Below are positions 1 to 11,600 of a stretch of 64,000 bases of DNA, in pieces (position 1 is the stretch's first letter; each line of letters starts with the position of its first letter). Source of the stretch: Scolanthus callimorphus (lineage: Eukaryota > Cnidaria > Anthozoa > Actiniaria > Edwardsiidae). The translations under genes and the position numbers were made by a program. The notes under the pieces were generated by a model. The model was not told the DNA's origin. It worked only from the letters and a program-made list of their open reading frames with translations, and did not search any database. The stretch spans positions 186,001 to 250,000 of the forward strand of contig CM066915.1 in assembly GCA_033964015.1 (NCBI GenBank). Reading direction: 5' to 3'.

Positions 1-150
1 CTGCGATCCTCCTCACAATTTGGCGAATTCAATACATTTCTCTCTATGCTATAACACTTGATAGTTTTAAGCACCAACAGTAATTTTGCACATAAATATA
101 TATAACTTGTTTATCTAGGTTTACTTTGATGTTCAGATTTCTGTCTCCTG
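1..150 (+). other. 3' flank of an upstream paralogue of the secreted-repeat gene
   Basis: This stretch aligns by eye with the sequence downstream of the gene at 1724-6205. The shared string around the TGCGATCCTCC motif and the CAATACATTT / CTATAACACTTGA motifs recurs at 7775-7850. The pieces at 60-150 (TAGTTTTA-GCAC, TTTTGCACAT, TTCTGTCTCCTG) recur at 8093-8110 and 8786-8835. In the second copy the segment is split by inserted inverted-repeat elements. I infer that a further tandem member of the family lies off the left edge and that only its 3' flank is visible here. No coding sequence is seen. Confidence 0.5.
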
Positions 151-1498
151 TTTTGGTATACCTATTTGCTCCCATGATGCATCGCTACAACAGACAGACA
201 TTTTTTAGGTGTATACAAATGAGGGTAAATCAACAAAGCTCGTCTGGGACGCCTAAACAAATTCTTCGCGACATTGCAAAGAAATTTTGACTGAAGTGGA
301 ATGTATTGAGAGATTGGACCAAGTTCTTGATAAGCAAGTAAAAACAGATCGGTCTTCTTTCTATCTTATGCACCCCAGTACAACCACACGTCAGAAGAAC
401 TGAAAAAGACCTTTGTTTACAATAGACCTCGGTTTGTGCGTAATGTTGTCCCATTTCAGATCACGTGCCATTCATTTGAATAATCTTTCTTTGTTTGGAA
501 TGCTTCCATATTCATATATCCTCTGAATCCTCTGGTGCGTAGCAAAAGAAGAAAGAAAGATTACTCAGCACGGGAAATGCCATGTGATCTGAAATGGGGC
601 AACATGACGCCCAAGGTAAAGAGGTCTATTTCGGCTAGCGTTTGTTTTACTAGAAATGTTTTACTAGCTACTTTCTTCCATATCAAAGGTGTAAAGTTTC
701 CAAGTCCAAAGCTGCTTCTAAGAATTGTTTTCAAAGAAGCCGTTATACAGTCCAGTTGTTACTTTTAGCTGATCTAAAAATACAAAATATTTGTCAACTT
801 GCTACCCCTTAGCACTCCAACCACAAAGCGGCAGCCCTTTCAAGTGCTAGAGGGGTGGGGAATGTATTAGCCTACGGCGGCCCGACACACCCCCAGACAC
901 ACCCACTTAGGACAAATGCAAATTACATCACGGGCAGGAGGAAAAATAATATTCCTTTTGCTAGCAAAATTATATTTACGAAAATGAATAGGAACTGACT
1001 CTGGGATAGCTAGGTGAGTAAAAGAAAATTTCGACATTCCATATATTAAACTGCTTTAGAAGGTTTAAATTATGTTAAAAGCAAGTTAATAAAAACTCCA
1101 CATGACGGAAGCATTGGCTATGGCTACTTAGACATTAAAAATAGGGTTTTAAAAATGCTTTCCCGGTGGGTAGCATTAAATACGATTATGAGTACACGAA
1201 GCACGTTACAACCGAATTTGTAGTATTAATCGTGAAGATCCAAAATCAAGATTATGATTTCGTTTGGGCGATTCTGCACTGTCAAGCAAAATATGCCCAT
1301 CAGGTTTCAAGGCCTTTGGTGTTTTGCTTGAACATACAAAATGGCGTGCACGAAACCCTAGCTTAGATCACGAGTGCGAAATCTGGATCTCAATTTTGAT
1401 TTATATCTTGAGTGACAGCACAGAATCGGAATCTCGACTTTGGGTCATCGCTATACTACGAATTTGGCAGTAAACATATTTCACACAAAAAAATATTT
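151..1498. other. Intergenic, no gene seen
   Basis: No exon-like open frame with convincing splice signals is seen on either strand. About 1100-1170 (GGCTATGGCTACTTAGACATT) matches 33010-33075 upstream of the paralogous gene, so the duplicated promoter unit extends to about here. Confidence 0.5.
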
Positions 1499-1723
1499 GA
1501 CAGGTGAGAGGAGGTCGATTCACTGTCATTGGTTCAATCCTCTTAGAAATCTTTTGTCAGAAAATGTAAAGGTACATGTACTAAAATGCTAATCGGGTTA
1601 TGATGTTGTTTTAACTTGTATATCAAGCTCAACAACATGCCAGAGACTATTATCAAGCCCGCACCCATAGCAATTACTTCATTTTGTGTCAACTGTGGAA
1701 CCATAAAGACGTTCTAGTTCACG
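1499..1723 (+). promoter_or_regulatory. Conserved promoter/5' leader of secreted-repeat gene (copy B)
   Basis: The roughly 225 bp before the ATG align with 33127-33345 before the paralogous gene. Shared blocks include GAGGTCGATT, CATTGGTTCAATCCTCTTA, AATTACTTCATTTTGTGT, ACC-ATAAA-GACGTTCT and TTCACGATGAACATGAAA. Introns and downstream exons of the two genes are much less alike, so this region has been kept or was duplicated together with the signal exon. CATTGG is an inverted CCAAT-type motif about 190 bp before the ATG. The transcription start was not determined. Confidence 0.55.
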
Positions 1724-4700
1724 ATGAACATGAAACCATTTTTCATTGTCGGCCTTGTTCTGGTGTTAATGGCTGCCAGCCCGGTCTTTACTAGGTAAGT
1801 AGAAACTGAAAACGTATGCAATATGGCCAATGATGTGACTTCAACATTATGGGGTTAACTTTAGGTCTTGCCAAACTCACCAGACAGGCGATTCGAGGCC
1901 CTTTTGGTTGATCCGTGATTTGTGGTTTATAAGAATAACCTCCTTAAATGATTTTTTCGTTTACGGTTGAAATTGATCGGAATTCGGTATTGATTTATGC
2001 AAATTAAAGCCAACTGCCTTTGCGAGCTTGTGTTTTAGTTTTGAATATCTGTTGCTGTACTGTCGCACTTTGTAGTAATTGGCGCACTTGTTGTAATACC
2101 TGACGCAATTTGTAATAAAGTTGCCACACTTTGTAATAAGAAAGCTAACGCAATTTGTAATAAGCCCCTGTCGCAGTTTGTAATAAAAAGCTGACGCAAT
2201 TTGTTAAACCCGGGCTTAAAGGCGGCTACGCGCCTGGCCTCGATTTGAAGCTTTTGTCTCGTGAGCATTGGAGCGTAATTCAAACGTTGGCTGTTAATCC
2301 TTAGTCCGGCGGATTAGCGTAAAAATTGCGCACTTTTGGCTAAAGACCTTTGCATGTCAATAGTTTTCAGTAGTTTATTGAAGATAAGATATGGAGGCAC
2401 GCTAAATTTTATTCGTAGCGAAAGCTAGAACAGTTTTAATGTGAACCATTGTTTTGCCATTGGCAGCCATCTTTGAATCCTTTGTTACTCATGAGCTCTG
2501 CGGCACTTCGTGAAATCTTCTATCGTCCGTGTTTATAGAGTATAGCACAGTACTAGGTAGAAAATATCATGTGAAAATTTCAAAGCAAGCTTCTTTTTAC
2601 ATATTCGACACATGGTACCAATTATCTTGATATTTTTTAGAATTTGTTTTGTTGGTCATTCTTGAAACATTTCATGACATTTAATAACCACCAAAAACTC
2701 TAAGGAGACGTTCAACCAAAGTCAGTCAAGCCAATCCATAGTTCAGAATTGGGGACTCCCATACTTTTTGACCGGGGATGATCGTCGGAAATTTTCAGTT
2801 TCACCCCTAAAAGATACCAAACATGGCGGGCCATGGCGTGGCTCAAATAATTTCTTACCCTAAAAGATACCCTAAAAGATGAGGCCTTATGTGCAAAGTA
2901 GGCGCGAAGGAGACAGGTAACAAGTAAAAGATACCCATCAAGAAATTTCCGTGTTTGTTTCTAATTTATCGTCTTCTCATCGAGTAATCTCTCTTTCTTA
3001 CACGGTTTTTAGAAGCACCATCATGAGAGATAACAATTTGGACACATATTTTGGCCCTAAAAGATACCAATCTCCCTAATTTTATGGAAGATTAAGATCA
3101 CCCCTAAAAGAGACCAAGGCCCCGTGATTTTAACCCCTAAAAGATACGACGATCATCCCCGGTCAAAAATATGGGAGTCCCCCCCCCCCGGGGAGTTGCC
3201 AAATTCATTAAGAGAGATGCCTAAAAATAGATTCAAAAAGAAGCTACATGCTGCTTTGATTGAAATTTTACAATCATCGATGATTACGTTGATATATCCC
3301 AAATTAGCACAGCTCCTAGTAAGGGATTTCCAAACTTGAGCACATTAGCCTTTTTGTTGTCTCTATATGAACACTTGCTTGGATCTTTGTGATCCTTGTT
3401 TTTCCTAGTGCCTTTGCCATATTCAATTTTTGCCACTTTCCTTCACTTGTGTATTGTTTCTTTCTTTTTAATATCCTTGTATATTCCTAAATCTAATTCC
3501 GGATACCCATTGCTCCTTTTTTTGCTTAAAAATTGCTGCTCTCATTCTTTATACATATTTTAATTTTACTGATCCGCCACGATTAGCTTTGGTATTTGTA
3601 GATCAGTTTGAAGTCTATCCATATTTGGAACTCCAGGAGTTTTCCTAGCTTATTTTAACTATTAATCATATACGCCAGCTCGAAATCCCATTGTGCCGGC
3701 AGATCGATTTTTCTTGAATTGTCCAATTATTTTTTAATTGGATCGCACGCGCTCTAATTGGACAGTTCGCGCTAAAATTGGACAGTTTGGGTTTGAACAT
3801 GGATGTTATATAATTAATAAATAACAGGACTCCATGCTTGTCCAATTAAGAAAAAAATGGATGATTCCTCGGAACTCCAAATTGGACTCGGCCTGCGGCC
3901 TCGTCCAATTTTGGAGTTCCTCTGAATCATCCAATTTTTTCTTAATTGGACAGCATGGAGTCCTATTATATATACATATTGCCGAAAAATTCGTCAAGAC
4001 TTGCAGATATTGGAGAGAAACGCCATTCGTATAAACACATCTTTTTAAACTTTCCTTGTCTTGATTTTTTAAGACCATAATTACATTTTCTCCAAAAAGA
4101 ACTTGCTGCCGGATCAAATTGTAAAGTACCTCTGAATGCTGTTCCCCGAGAACTGTTGAAATTAAGAGGGGGCCTAGGGGGGTTCTCAAAACCGCAAAAC
4201 CGCACAAAAATTTCGAAAATACCGCCTATCCGCACAGATTTTTCGGGAATACCGCTCACCGCAAAAAAGTTTTTCTTTTATATCTTAACTGGCGCCGTTT
4301 ACACACGCGAAGTCAGTCAAATGCTTTCCGCTAACGATTCCGTGCTATTCAATGGCAATCAGACGTTCTATTCAAGCAAAACAAGAGCGGAAGATTGTCT
4401 TGAGCCCTACAACCATCCGCCAGTGTGTAACTTGTGTTTTACTGCAATTCGAGAGTCTTGGGACGCTAAATACCGCTACCGTAGGACTCGCAAACACCGC
4501 AATACCGCATTTTTGTACACAAATTACCGTGTAATCGCAGACTAGTTCACCAATTTTCGCACACCGCAGACTTTGAAAATACCGCATAACCGTAACTTTT
4601 AAGCTTTTTAACCGCAAAACCGCACAAAAACACAGCCAATACCGCATCACCGCAAACCCCTAGGCCCCCCTAAGCAATAAAAGTACTTTCCGCGTGCTCT

Positions 4701-6205
4701 CTGCTTTCTTACAACAGGAGGGGGAAGTTGGGAGAACTGATCAAAACCAAGTTTTATCAGTTCGACCAACATTTCCCGAGTGTTTGTAAGAAACCAGAGA
4801 CAGTACACAGAAATAATTTTTATTGCTTTTAGAAAATCATACACACGCGCGACAGCGTTGCGTGACAATTGTGTTTCTCAGGTCTCTTACAAACACGCTT
4901 TTTAACCAATCAGAATGCGCACATTCACAATACAACATAGGTGTTATTTTCTAATGGTTTTTTTAACGCTTTTGTGAGTCAACAGTTTATTTACTTTTAG
5001 TGAAAAAAAAAATATGACAAAGCAGTGCATTGGAAAGGTGCTTCTGCTCCTTAGTCCCAAAGGCTCTGCTCCACTATATATGGGAAAATGTGCTTTAAAA
5101 CAGGGACACCGTAGTTCTCTAAGTGGAGAAGCAAGTACTTTAGATTGTATGCCAAGGTGGGGGGGGGGGGGCTGAGTTTAGTGAAAATGTATGAAAACTT
5201 GGCGAAATGTGCCCTCCGCCGTTTCTGCAAAATGTAGACACTTTTCTGTCGCTGATGGGAGATTCTTAGTTTATACTAGAGTCTTTTTTGTTGTCTTATC
5301 ATTCCTTGTTTTGACCCCTGATCAGAAGAGGCGGTGGCAGGAGCAGTAACAGCGGTAGCAGGAGCAGTAGCCGGAACAGTTTCGGCTGGAGCAGTTTCAA
5401 TAGCAGAAGCAAAAGCAGGAGCAGTTACAGCAGAACGAGTACTTACAGAAGTCCTAGCAGTTACAGCAAGAGCAGTCCGAGCACTTACAGCAAAAACAGT
5501 TACATCAGGCCGAGCAGTTACAGCAAAACGAGTAGTTACAGAAGTCCTAGCAGTTACAGCAAGAGCAGTCCGAGCACTTACAGCAAAAACAGTTACATCA
5601 GGCCGAGCGGTTACAGCAGGAGCAGTTACAACAGTCCGAACAGTTACAACAGCAGGTGGAGCAGTTTCGGTAGCAGCATAAAATGGAAGAATAGTGGACA
5701 AGGAGACCGCCCCTACCGTTCCGCTTATGAAAAGCTAGTTTATCTTTTATGCAAAGATTACAACAGCAGTAGTGCCACAAACAAATCGTATGGTGGACAA
5801 GAACACCATCCTTACCGATCTGCTTTTAGAAAGCTAGTTTATCTTTTATACAAAGATTACAACAGCAGTAGTAGCACCAACAAATCATATGGTGGACAAG
5901 AACACCATCCTTACCGATCTGCTTTTAGAAAGCTAGTTTATCTTTTATACAAAGATTACAACAGCAGTAGTAGCACAAACAAATCGTATGGTGGACATGG
6001 AGACCACCCTTACCGATCTGCTTATGAAAAGCTAGTTTATCATTTATACAAAGATTACAAAAGCAGCAGAAGCTCCAAAATATGGAATGTTGGAGAAAGA
6101 GGTCATCGTGTCCTAAGTGCTTATGGGAAAAAGCTAGTTTCTCTTTATAAAATGCAACATCAGCACAGGGGAGTACAGGGGGGCGTCACGAGTGCAAAAA
6201 GTTAA
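1724..6205 (+). CDS. Secreted Ser/Tyr-rich tandem-repeat protein (two exons, novel)
   Basis: Exon 1 (1724-1794) encodes a 23-residue signal peptide beginning MNMKPFFIVGLVLVLMAASP and ends in phase 2 at AG|gtaagt. The intron is 1795-5325, with acceptor gatcag. Exon 2 (5326-6205) completes an Arg codon and stays open for 292 codons to TAA at 6203. Predicted length is 316 aa. I recognise no known family. The mature N-terminal part (about 120 aa) is close to half serine with Arg, Lys and Tyr and no acidic residue. It contains two 31-residue repeats (93 bp, 5420-5512 and 5513-5605) built on SYSK, SYRSPS and TYSKNSYIRPS. The C-terminal half has four 33-residue (99 bp) repeats with KLVYLLYKDYNSSS-TNKSYGGQ, then a decayed fifth. 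The exon lacks an in-frame ATG before 6151. A structural or matrix/adhesive role is a guess from composition. A CAGAAG tandem acceptor allows a one-codon variant. The last 13 codons are transposon-derived. Confidence 0.7.
2061..2205. repeat. Short degenerate tandem repeat (20-24 bp unit)
   Basis: About seven imperfect units of the form [G/A]ACGCAATTTGTAATAA follow one another in the first intron. The right side (2190-2285) joins sequence resembling the end of the inverted-repeat element at 59754-59905 (GAGCATTGGAGCGTAATTC), so the array may be internal to a decayed copy of that element. Confidence 0.6.
2752..3183. mobile_element. MITE-like element with about 35-bp terminal inverted repeats
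   Basis: The left end GGGACTCCCATA-TTTTTGACCGGGGATGATCGTCG is mirrored at 3148-3183. The interior is spaced with the repeated motif CCCTAAAAGATACC. There is no coding capacity. It sits in intron 1 of the secreted-repeat gene. Confidence 0.75.
3821..3969. repeat. Long inverted repeat (hairpin element)
   Basis: Two arms of about 65 bp (CAGGACTCCATGCTTGTCCA and its mirror) flank a short GC-rich loop (TCGGCCTGCGGCCTC). The stretch just before it (3718-3790) repeats GTCCAATT / AATTGGAC motifs, which suggests a larger decayed element of the same family. Confidence 0.7.
4166..4672. mobile_element. MITE with ACCGC-rich subterminal repeats
   Basis: The terminal inverted repeats are AGGGGGCCTAGGGGG at the left and its mirror CCCCTAGGCCCCCCT at the right. 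Many ACCGCA / GCGGT words cluster near both ends, typical of subterminal transposase binding repeats. It is non-coding and intronic. Confidence 0.7.
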
Positions 6206-6959
6206 AAATCAGGAGTCACGGATGTCGAAAATAAGCTTTCACGGATCACGAAAATGGATGCTGGGAGATCACGCTCTACTCACTGTTGTTGCTTACCCGT
6301 GACACGATTTAACGCTATAACGGACCGGTTATTATTTATCGCCTGGGGGATCTGAGGATTTTGCGCAATATACGGTAAAAAGAAAGTGATCCCCCTCCCT
6401 TATTTGTAGTGGAAGACGTTTTACAAAAAGAGCGGTTCGCATTCTTTTGTTGCGCACGAAGCGCGTCCTGATTTTAATAAACGCATTTCCTCAAGCCTCA
6501 GAGAAAAGGTTGATGGACATTCCATTTTTGTGTTTAGTAAATGAAGGCTGTAAAGGCGAAGTTATTTTTCTTCATGTGCGTAAAGCGCGGCTTAAATGAT
6601 GAATTTCTATGCTTGTAACGTAGAAATCACGCTGACCTAAAGTGTCAGTTCTTTCGAACATAGTGACTGCCCGCCAGACCTTTAAGTGTTTTTTTTGGGG
6701 GGTGGAGGGGGAGTTACTGGGCGTTCGTTCCGCGCGTTCGCAAAAATTACATTTCTTCTCTAGCGCGCGAGCGCGCCGAAATTGTGTAATGCTTATGATT
6801 TAGAAGTTGCTGGAAGAACTCTTGTAAGAGGAGACCCCTTATGAGTTTTCGAGAGATACCCCTTTCGCTCGCATAAAATTGAAATGATCCCCCCACAGGC
6901 CATAAATAATGATCGGTCCCTCAGTATCTGAACGAATGCGCGTGACTTTGACAAACAAT

Positions 6960-7020
6960 TAGCCTGCGTAAGCAGCCGCCACTAGCCGGCGAGCGGTAGT
7001 GGCGGCTGCTTACGCAGGCT
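6960..7020. repeat. Near-perfect hairpin
   Basis: The 23-bp arm AGCCTGCGTAAGCAGCCGCC+ACT is mirrored exactly around a 15-bp GC-rich centre. It is nested in the transposon at 6166-7561. Confidence 0.85.
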
Positions 7021-7026
7021 AACAAA

Positions 7027-7333
7027 CATTATTATTCAGCACATCGATGCACTGCCCAAATATGGTCATTGGAACACCAATAGCTGTCTTCTGTACATGA
7101 CAGCTATCCTGCGATATCCGTCTCTGAGGAAAATGTGATGTTTTGAGCTCGTAAATAATGCACAAAAGTCACTTTTTTCGGGGTTTTTTGTGCTATCGAT
7201 GTGCTGAATAATAAAACCATTATCCTGCTCGATTTTGCAGAATATCGTCTGATTTTAGCCAACTCGGGACTTCGTCCCTCGTCGGCTAAGTATCAGACGA
7301 TATTCTGCGCAATCTCGCAGGATAATGGTTAAA
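7027..7333. mobile_element. Two adjacent nested inverted-repeat elements
   Basis: The first has ends TTATTCAGCACATCGATGCAC and its mirror (about 7029-7213). The second (7212-7333) has arms ACCATTATCCTGC...GCAGAATATCGTCTGAT mirrored around a loop with ACTTCGTCCCTCGT. Both lie inside the 6166-7561 element. Confidence 0.65.
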
Positions 7334-7566
7334 TGTAACCATTGATATTTTTGCCAGGCGCTATCACTCGCCACACTGCGTGAAGAGGGGTGACGTCACT
7401 TGAATACCACGGATCACGATTTTATCAAAATCAAAATGTCAAAATCACGATTTCTCGATGCTCGATTGTGCACGAATCACGAAATAGGATTGGCCATTTC
7501 ACGGATCACGAAAACGAAAAGGGCCGATCACGGTTCACGACAAAAACCCTGTACGCCCCTGTCAGC

Positions 7567-7682
7567 AGTAGCAGCAAAAAATGGAATGGTGGACAAGAAG
7601 ACCACCGTTTCCTAACTGCTAGTAAAATGAAGTTAAATATTCTCCGATTTATACTACAAGTCACAATAGTTTTCGTATATTA
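7567..7682 (+). pseudogene. Detached, decayed last repeat unit of the secreted-repeat gene
   Basis: The words AGCAGTAGCAGCAAAAAATGG and GGACAAGAAGACCACCG match the 99-bp repeats at 5690-6100. It lies on the far side of the transposon. Without the element the upstream frame would stop one codon after the insertion point (CAG CAG TAG), so this unit was probably already 3' UTR. Confidence 0.55.
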
Positions 7683-7852
7683 AGGGACCTAGTTAGACAG
7701 CATGGAGAATCCAGCATCAGAAATGGCACAAGTATATTCGAAAGTTTTTCTACCATCCGTTGTTTGTTACCGGTCTGCGATCCTCCCACACAGTTTCTAG
7801 GGGATATTTGGCGAAGTCAATACATTTTTCTCTACGCTATAACACTTGAACG

Positions 7853-8033
7853 TTAGTCAAATCACACTAGTGGTCTATTGTAAATGCTGCGTTCTGATTG
7901 GTTGAGCTACTAGTAGGCTATAAGTTATAGCCTACTAGTAGCGAAAAGGATTTGAAAGCCCGAAAATGGCAAATGCCCACACCAGAAAACGTTTTTGGCT
8001 ATACAAATTGACCTACTAGTGTGATTCGACTAA
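7853..8033. mobile_element. MITE, TIR TTAGTCRAATCACACTAGT
   Basis: The ends TTAGTCAAATCACACTAG and CTAGTGTGATTCGACTAA are mirror images. A short internal palindrome (CTACTAGTAGGCTATAA / TTATAGCCTACTAGTAG) is also present. It interrupts the 3' flank that is continuous at window positions 1-100. Confidence 0.75.
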
Positions 8034-8147
8034 AGAAATTATTCCTCTCGCCCGAATGGCCTCTGAGTCGAGGAATATTTGTTAAATAGTTTTAGCACTA
8101 AACTGTGAGTGATAGCTAACATATGAGCGGTAAACCTTTATGGGTCT

Positions 8148-8510
8148 TCTCTCTCTAAAGCAGCCCGTGAAAAAGGCTTCACCTGAGAGACTATATGTTG
8201 TTTTAGTCCGGCTAGTTCCATGTGGGACAGGGCTCATACCTTCTGCGCATGCTTGCTACGAAATGATTGGCGATTTTTGTGCATCCGGAAATTCTTTGAT
8301 TTAACCGACTTATCATATTCTTTCATATTAAATTGCATTGCAAATGAAAGAATTTCCGGATGCACAAAAAACGCCAATCATTTTGTAGCAAGCATGCGCA
8401 GAAGTTATGAGCCCTGTCCCACATGGAACTAGCCGGACTAAAACCACATAAAGTCTCTCAGGTGAAGCCTTTTCCAGGTACTGCTCTAGTACTCTAGAGA
8501 GAAGACCATA
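8148..8510. mobile_element. Fold-back element (about 360 bp inverted repeat)
   Basis: Arms of about 150 bp share GGCTTCACCTGAGAG, TAGTCCGGCTAGTTCC and CGCATGCTTGCTAC-AAATGATTGGC, and they face each other around the 8300-8340 centre. Small frames inside are a by-product of the symmetry. Confidence 0.75.
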
Positions 8511-8580
8511 CTTAGACTTCACTAGAGTGGTCTCCATTAAGTATCTCCAACTGTTCAAAGACTGAGGGGCTGCACTGGAA

Positions 8581-8654
8581 GGTGTCTGATACAGAATTCT
8601 TTATCACAGATACAGATTACTAGTTAAATCAATTAGTATTCTGTATCAGACACC
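8581..8654. repeat. Short inverted repeat
   Basis: GGTGTCTGATACAGAAT is mirrored by ATTCTGTATCAGACACC with a 40-bp centre. Confidence 0.75.
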
Positions 8655-11600
8655 TAGCCATGTTGTATCGGGGGATACAAGTAGTGTCACCTGATCCGAA
8701 TCCAGTGCAGAGATTGGATAAGCATCTTATTAATAATGGATTAATTTGATAATATTTGAAAATGAAAAATTTAATGTATGCACTTGAATTTTGCACATGA
8801 TTAAACTTTCTCTAAACTTCTGACTTCTGTCTCCTGAGTGCAGTGGCATTTTAAACATGCCCCGAAATCCCTGAAAAATATAAGAGACAACAAAATTTAC
8901 ATCCGATTGTGCCCCACCTGAGAGGAGACAGTTGCCTCACTCCCCCCTTAAGCGAAGACAAATTTTAAGTGCCATCATTAGACTACTGTGGGTAATAAAA
9001 CAGCTTGCTCGACAAGGATGACATACCGTGGAAAATTTATAGTTATGACCTTGGGTGTGTCATAGGAGCGATGTATTGCCTTTTTGGAATTGTTGCTCGG
9101 TCAATCAAGCAAATAATACTGTAGTTGTGTTCCAATCTTCGCATGACCAAATCCCAAGCGAAATTTACCAAATTAAGTGTATATACTAGTTAAGCCTGGT
9201 GTACACTTGCGACATAACGACCTAAGAAAACTTTCACACGAAGAAAGTTCAATGGTTTCAAAAAGTTGAAGTCCACGAAAAATAACATAAGATGGCTTTG
9301 GTTTTGGAAAATATTGATTATTTCAATTGTTTTCCCATGCTTTTTTCGTTGCAACATAATGTCGCTAGTATGCACCGGGCTTTATTCAATGCTTTCAACT
9401 GGCATAGAGCAGATTTCATATGACTGTAAAAAGTGCCGCGACAGAGTTGTTATACCGCGCCGTGACTACGCGATTTCGTTCGGTATCTACAGCAGGCCAG
9501 GTTCCGTACCGCCACCGCGACAGTACCGCGGCACTTTCCACAGACATACGAGCCTCTATTGCAGAGTATTCCACGCGTCGCTGGTATTTGCTGGTATAGG
9601 CGAGTGTGCATGCTAAGAAAATGACACGATAAGTGACACGATAATTCATTGTTCAGTATAACTATTTTATACCACGCTACAGAAAATCAAAGACAACGAT
9701 TTACGTAAATGCAATGCACCACGGGAAGGTTGAGTGGAATACCGCCGAATACAACGCCATTCCAGCACTCTGACTGGCTGTATTTTGTGGCGTGGTATAA
9801 AAAGATATATGTTATAGAATTTAATATAACAAAATGCGCTTTTCATGAACTTGTGAATATTTCTATATATTTTTTTGTAAACCACCAAGCACAACACAAA
9901 ACGTTTTTGAAGTAACACGTCAGAATGTTTATTTTACACAGAGAACAGTGCCAGCCGCACCACTGAAACAATTGTTTCTCTTCATGATTACCTTAAATAC
10001 AACTTGTACAAAATCATTTACAGGGCGTGAAGTTGCGGACGTGACTTTTCACAAAAAAATTCCTAAAAATATCACTTTGTTTGTTTCCTGTAAACTCAAC
10101 CCCACCCTCCAATACTTTGCCATACATCATATCTGAATAGCACCCTCACTTCAAAGTCTGCTCTGCGACTCATGAGTTGTGGGATGGATGTTCTATAGGT
10201 AAATCCATTGCCGCCCGACGAGGGAATTCCACCACTAAATCTCACGCGAAAAAGTCGAGTCGCGCAGCGACAAAGGTGATATCAATTTTTCAAGTGAGAT
10301 TTAGTGTGGAATTCATGAGTCGGGTAATGGGTTTTCTTTTGCCGGGGGGTTTATTGATTTAATAACTTACAAAAGAAGGCTGTACGCGCGCCAAGAAAGA
10401 AATTCCCAAACTGTTCCAATTTCAGGAAAATGCAACTTAAAAATCTTGCTAGCGAAGCGCCTTCGTTGACAAAAAGACGTTTCATACAGTGTTTGACAGA
10501 GTTTAAAACTTTAGAAAGTAAATGTTCTTGCTTTCTCGCTTGATAAATTGTAAATTTGTCGTGTAGAAATTTAATTTCATGGGTGTTCTGTGTTTTCATT
10601 GAATCATGTAATTCCACAAAAAATCTCCCTCGATTTCAACCAATCAGCTTGCGAAATCGAGTCATAGCATGGGATTCCATGTTAAATTTCACGTGAAAAA
10701 CGATATCATTGAACGACGCACAATATTGAGCAAATTTCACATAAAATTTACGGTGGGATTCACTCGTCATGTGATAAATTTATCTATAGAATTCACAAGT
10801 TGAGTGATTAATTTTCTTGAATCCCATAGCAAAGATTTGATATTATTTTACTGTAATGATTCAAGCTTTGAACTTTATTTGCACAGAGGTAACAACCTGT
10901 TCTTTGTCGTTCAGCTTTTGACCATTACCCAAATATAATAGTTGCAACTAGACATATGTATAATATAAAACAAAAAGCAATTGTACGTAAAATACCTTTC
11001 CATTTTTTTCACGTCACCCTCGACTAGCTTTCAGTTTCAGCTACTTAGCAGGTTGAGTGTAACATTATTTTGTTCTTTGTTAATGTAAATAAAATTGATT
11101 GATTGATTGATTCCACATTTAAAATCTCACTTGTTTTAGATGTCATGTGCCAATCAATGCTCATGTGAGAATTGAATCAATGCTCATGTGAGAATTGAGA
11201 TGGTATTTAAGCCTTTGCGTGACCAAAGGTATGAAACAAGGAACACAATTCACCAATCCCGCATTCATTGTTATACCCCTAGTTACTGTTGCTACGTCGG
11301 ACAAGCCAAATTTTTTGGCATAGAGCGCGGAAAAGACACCGATTGCAGGGAGGTGTTAGAGTTGTTGCATGCAATTTGGATTTTATATTTTTATCTTGAA
11401 AAGCTGACTAATTATTGAAAAATCTTCGATATTCAAGTTTGTTTGCTCGGACATTTTGAATTCCGCAGTAGGGAAAACTTCCTATTGTTTGCTATGAGTG
11501 GGCAGAGCAATCATCACAATAGGGATCAGTCTATTGTGCAACCTGTTGACATCTGCTCATTTCAAGCCCTGGAGTTAAATTTTATCAACAATAAATTAAT

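Larger units (their letters stand above)
6166..7561. mobile_element. TIR DNA transposon (non-autonomous) inserted in the 3' end of the repeat gene, 6-bp TSD
   Basis: The ends are CAGGGGAGTACAGGG and CCCTGTACGCCCCTG. The host sequence TCAGCA is duplicated at 6160-6165 and 7562-7567. TCACGGATCACGA words lie near both ends. No transposase frame is seen. Three smaller hairpin or MITE units are nested inside (6960-7020, about 7027-7213, 7212-7333). The termini and the 6-bp duplication are shared in style with 51845-53013; a hAT-like origin is inferred, not shown. Removing it rejoins repeat unit 5 of the gene with a decayed sixth unit at 7567-7682. Confidence 0.8.

Noticed and set aside
5276..5701. 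Long open frames on both strands across the Ser-rich repeat (Val/Thr/Ala-rich translations)
   Set aside because: They are shadows of the repeat in other frames. Only the frame beginning at 5327 connects in phase to the signal-peptide exon and gives a secretable protein.
8220..8558. Small frames on both strands
   Set aside because: They fall in a fold-back element and mirror each other.
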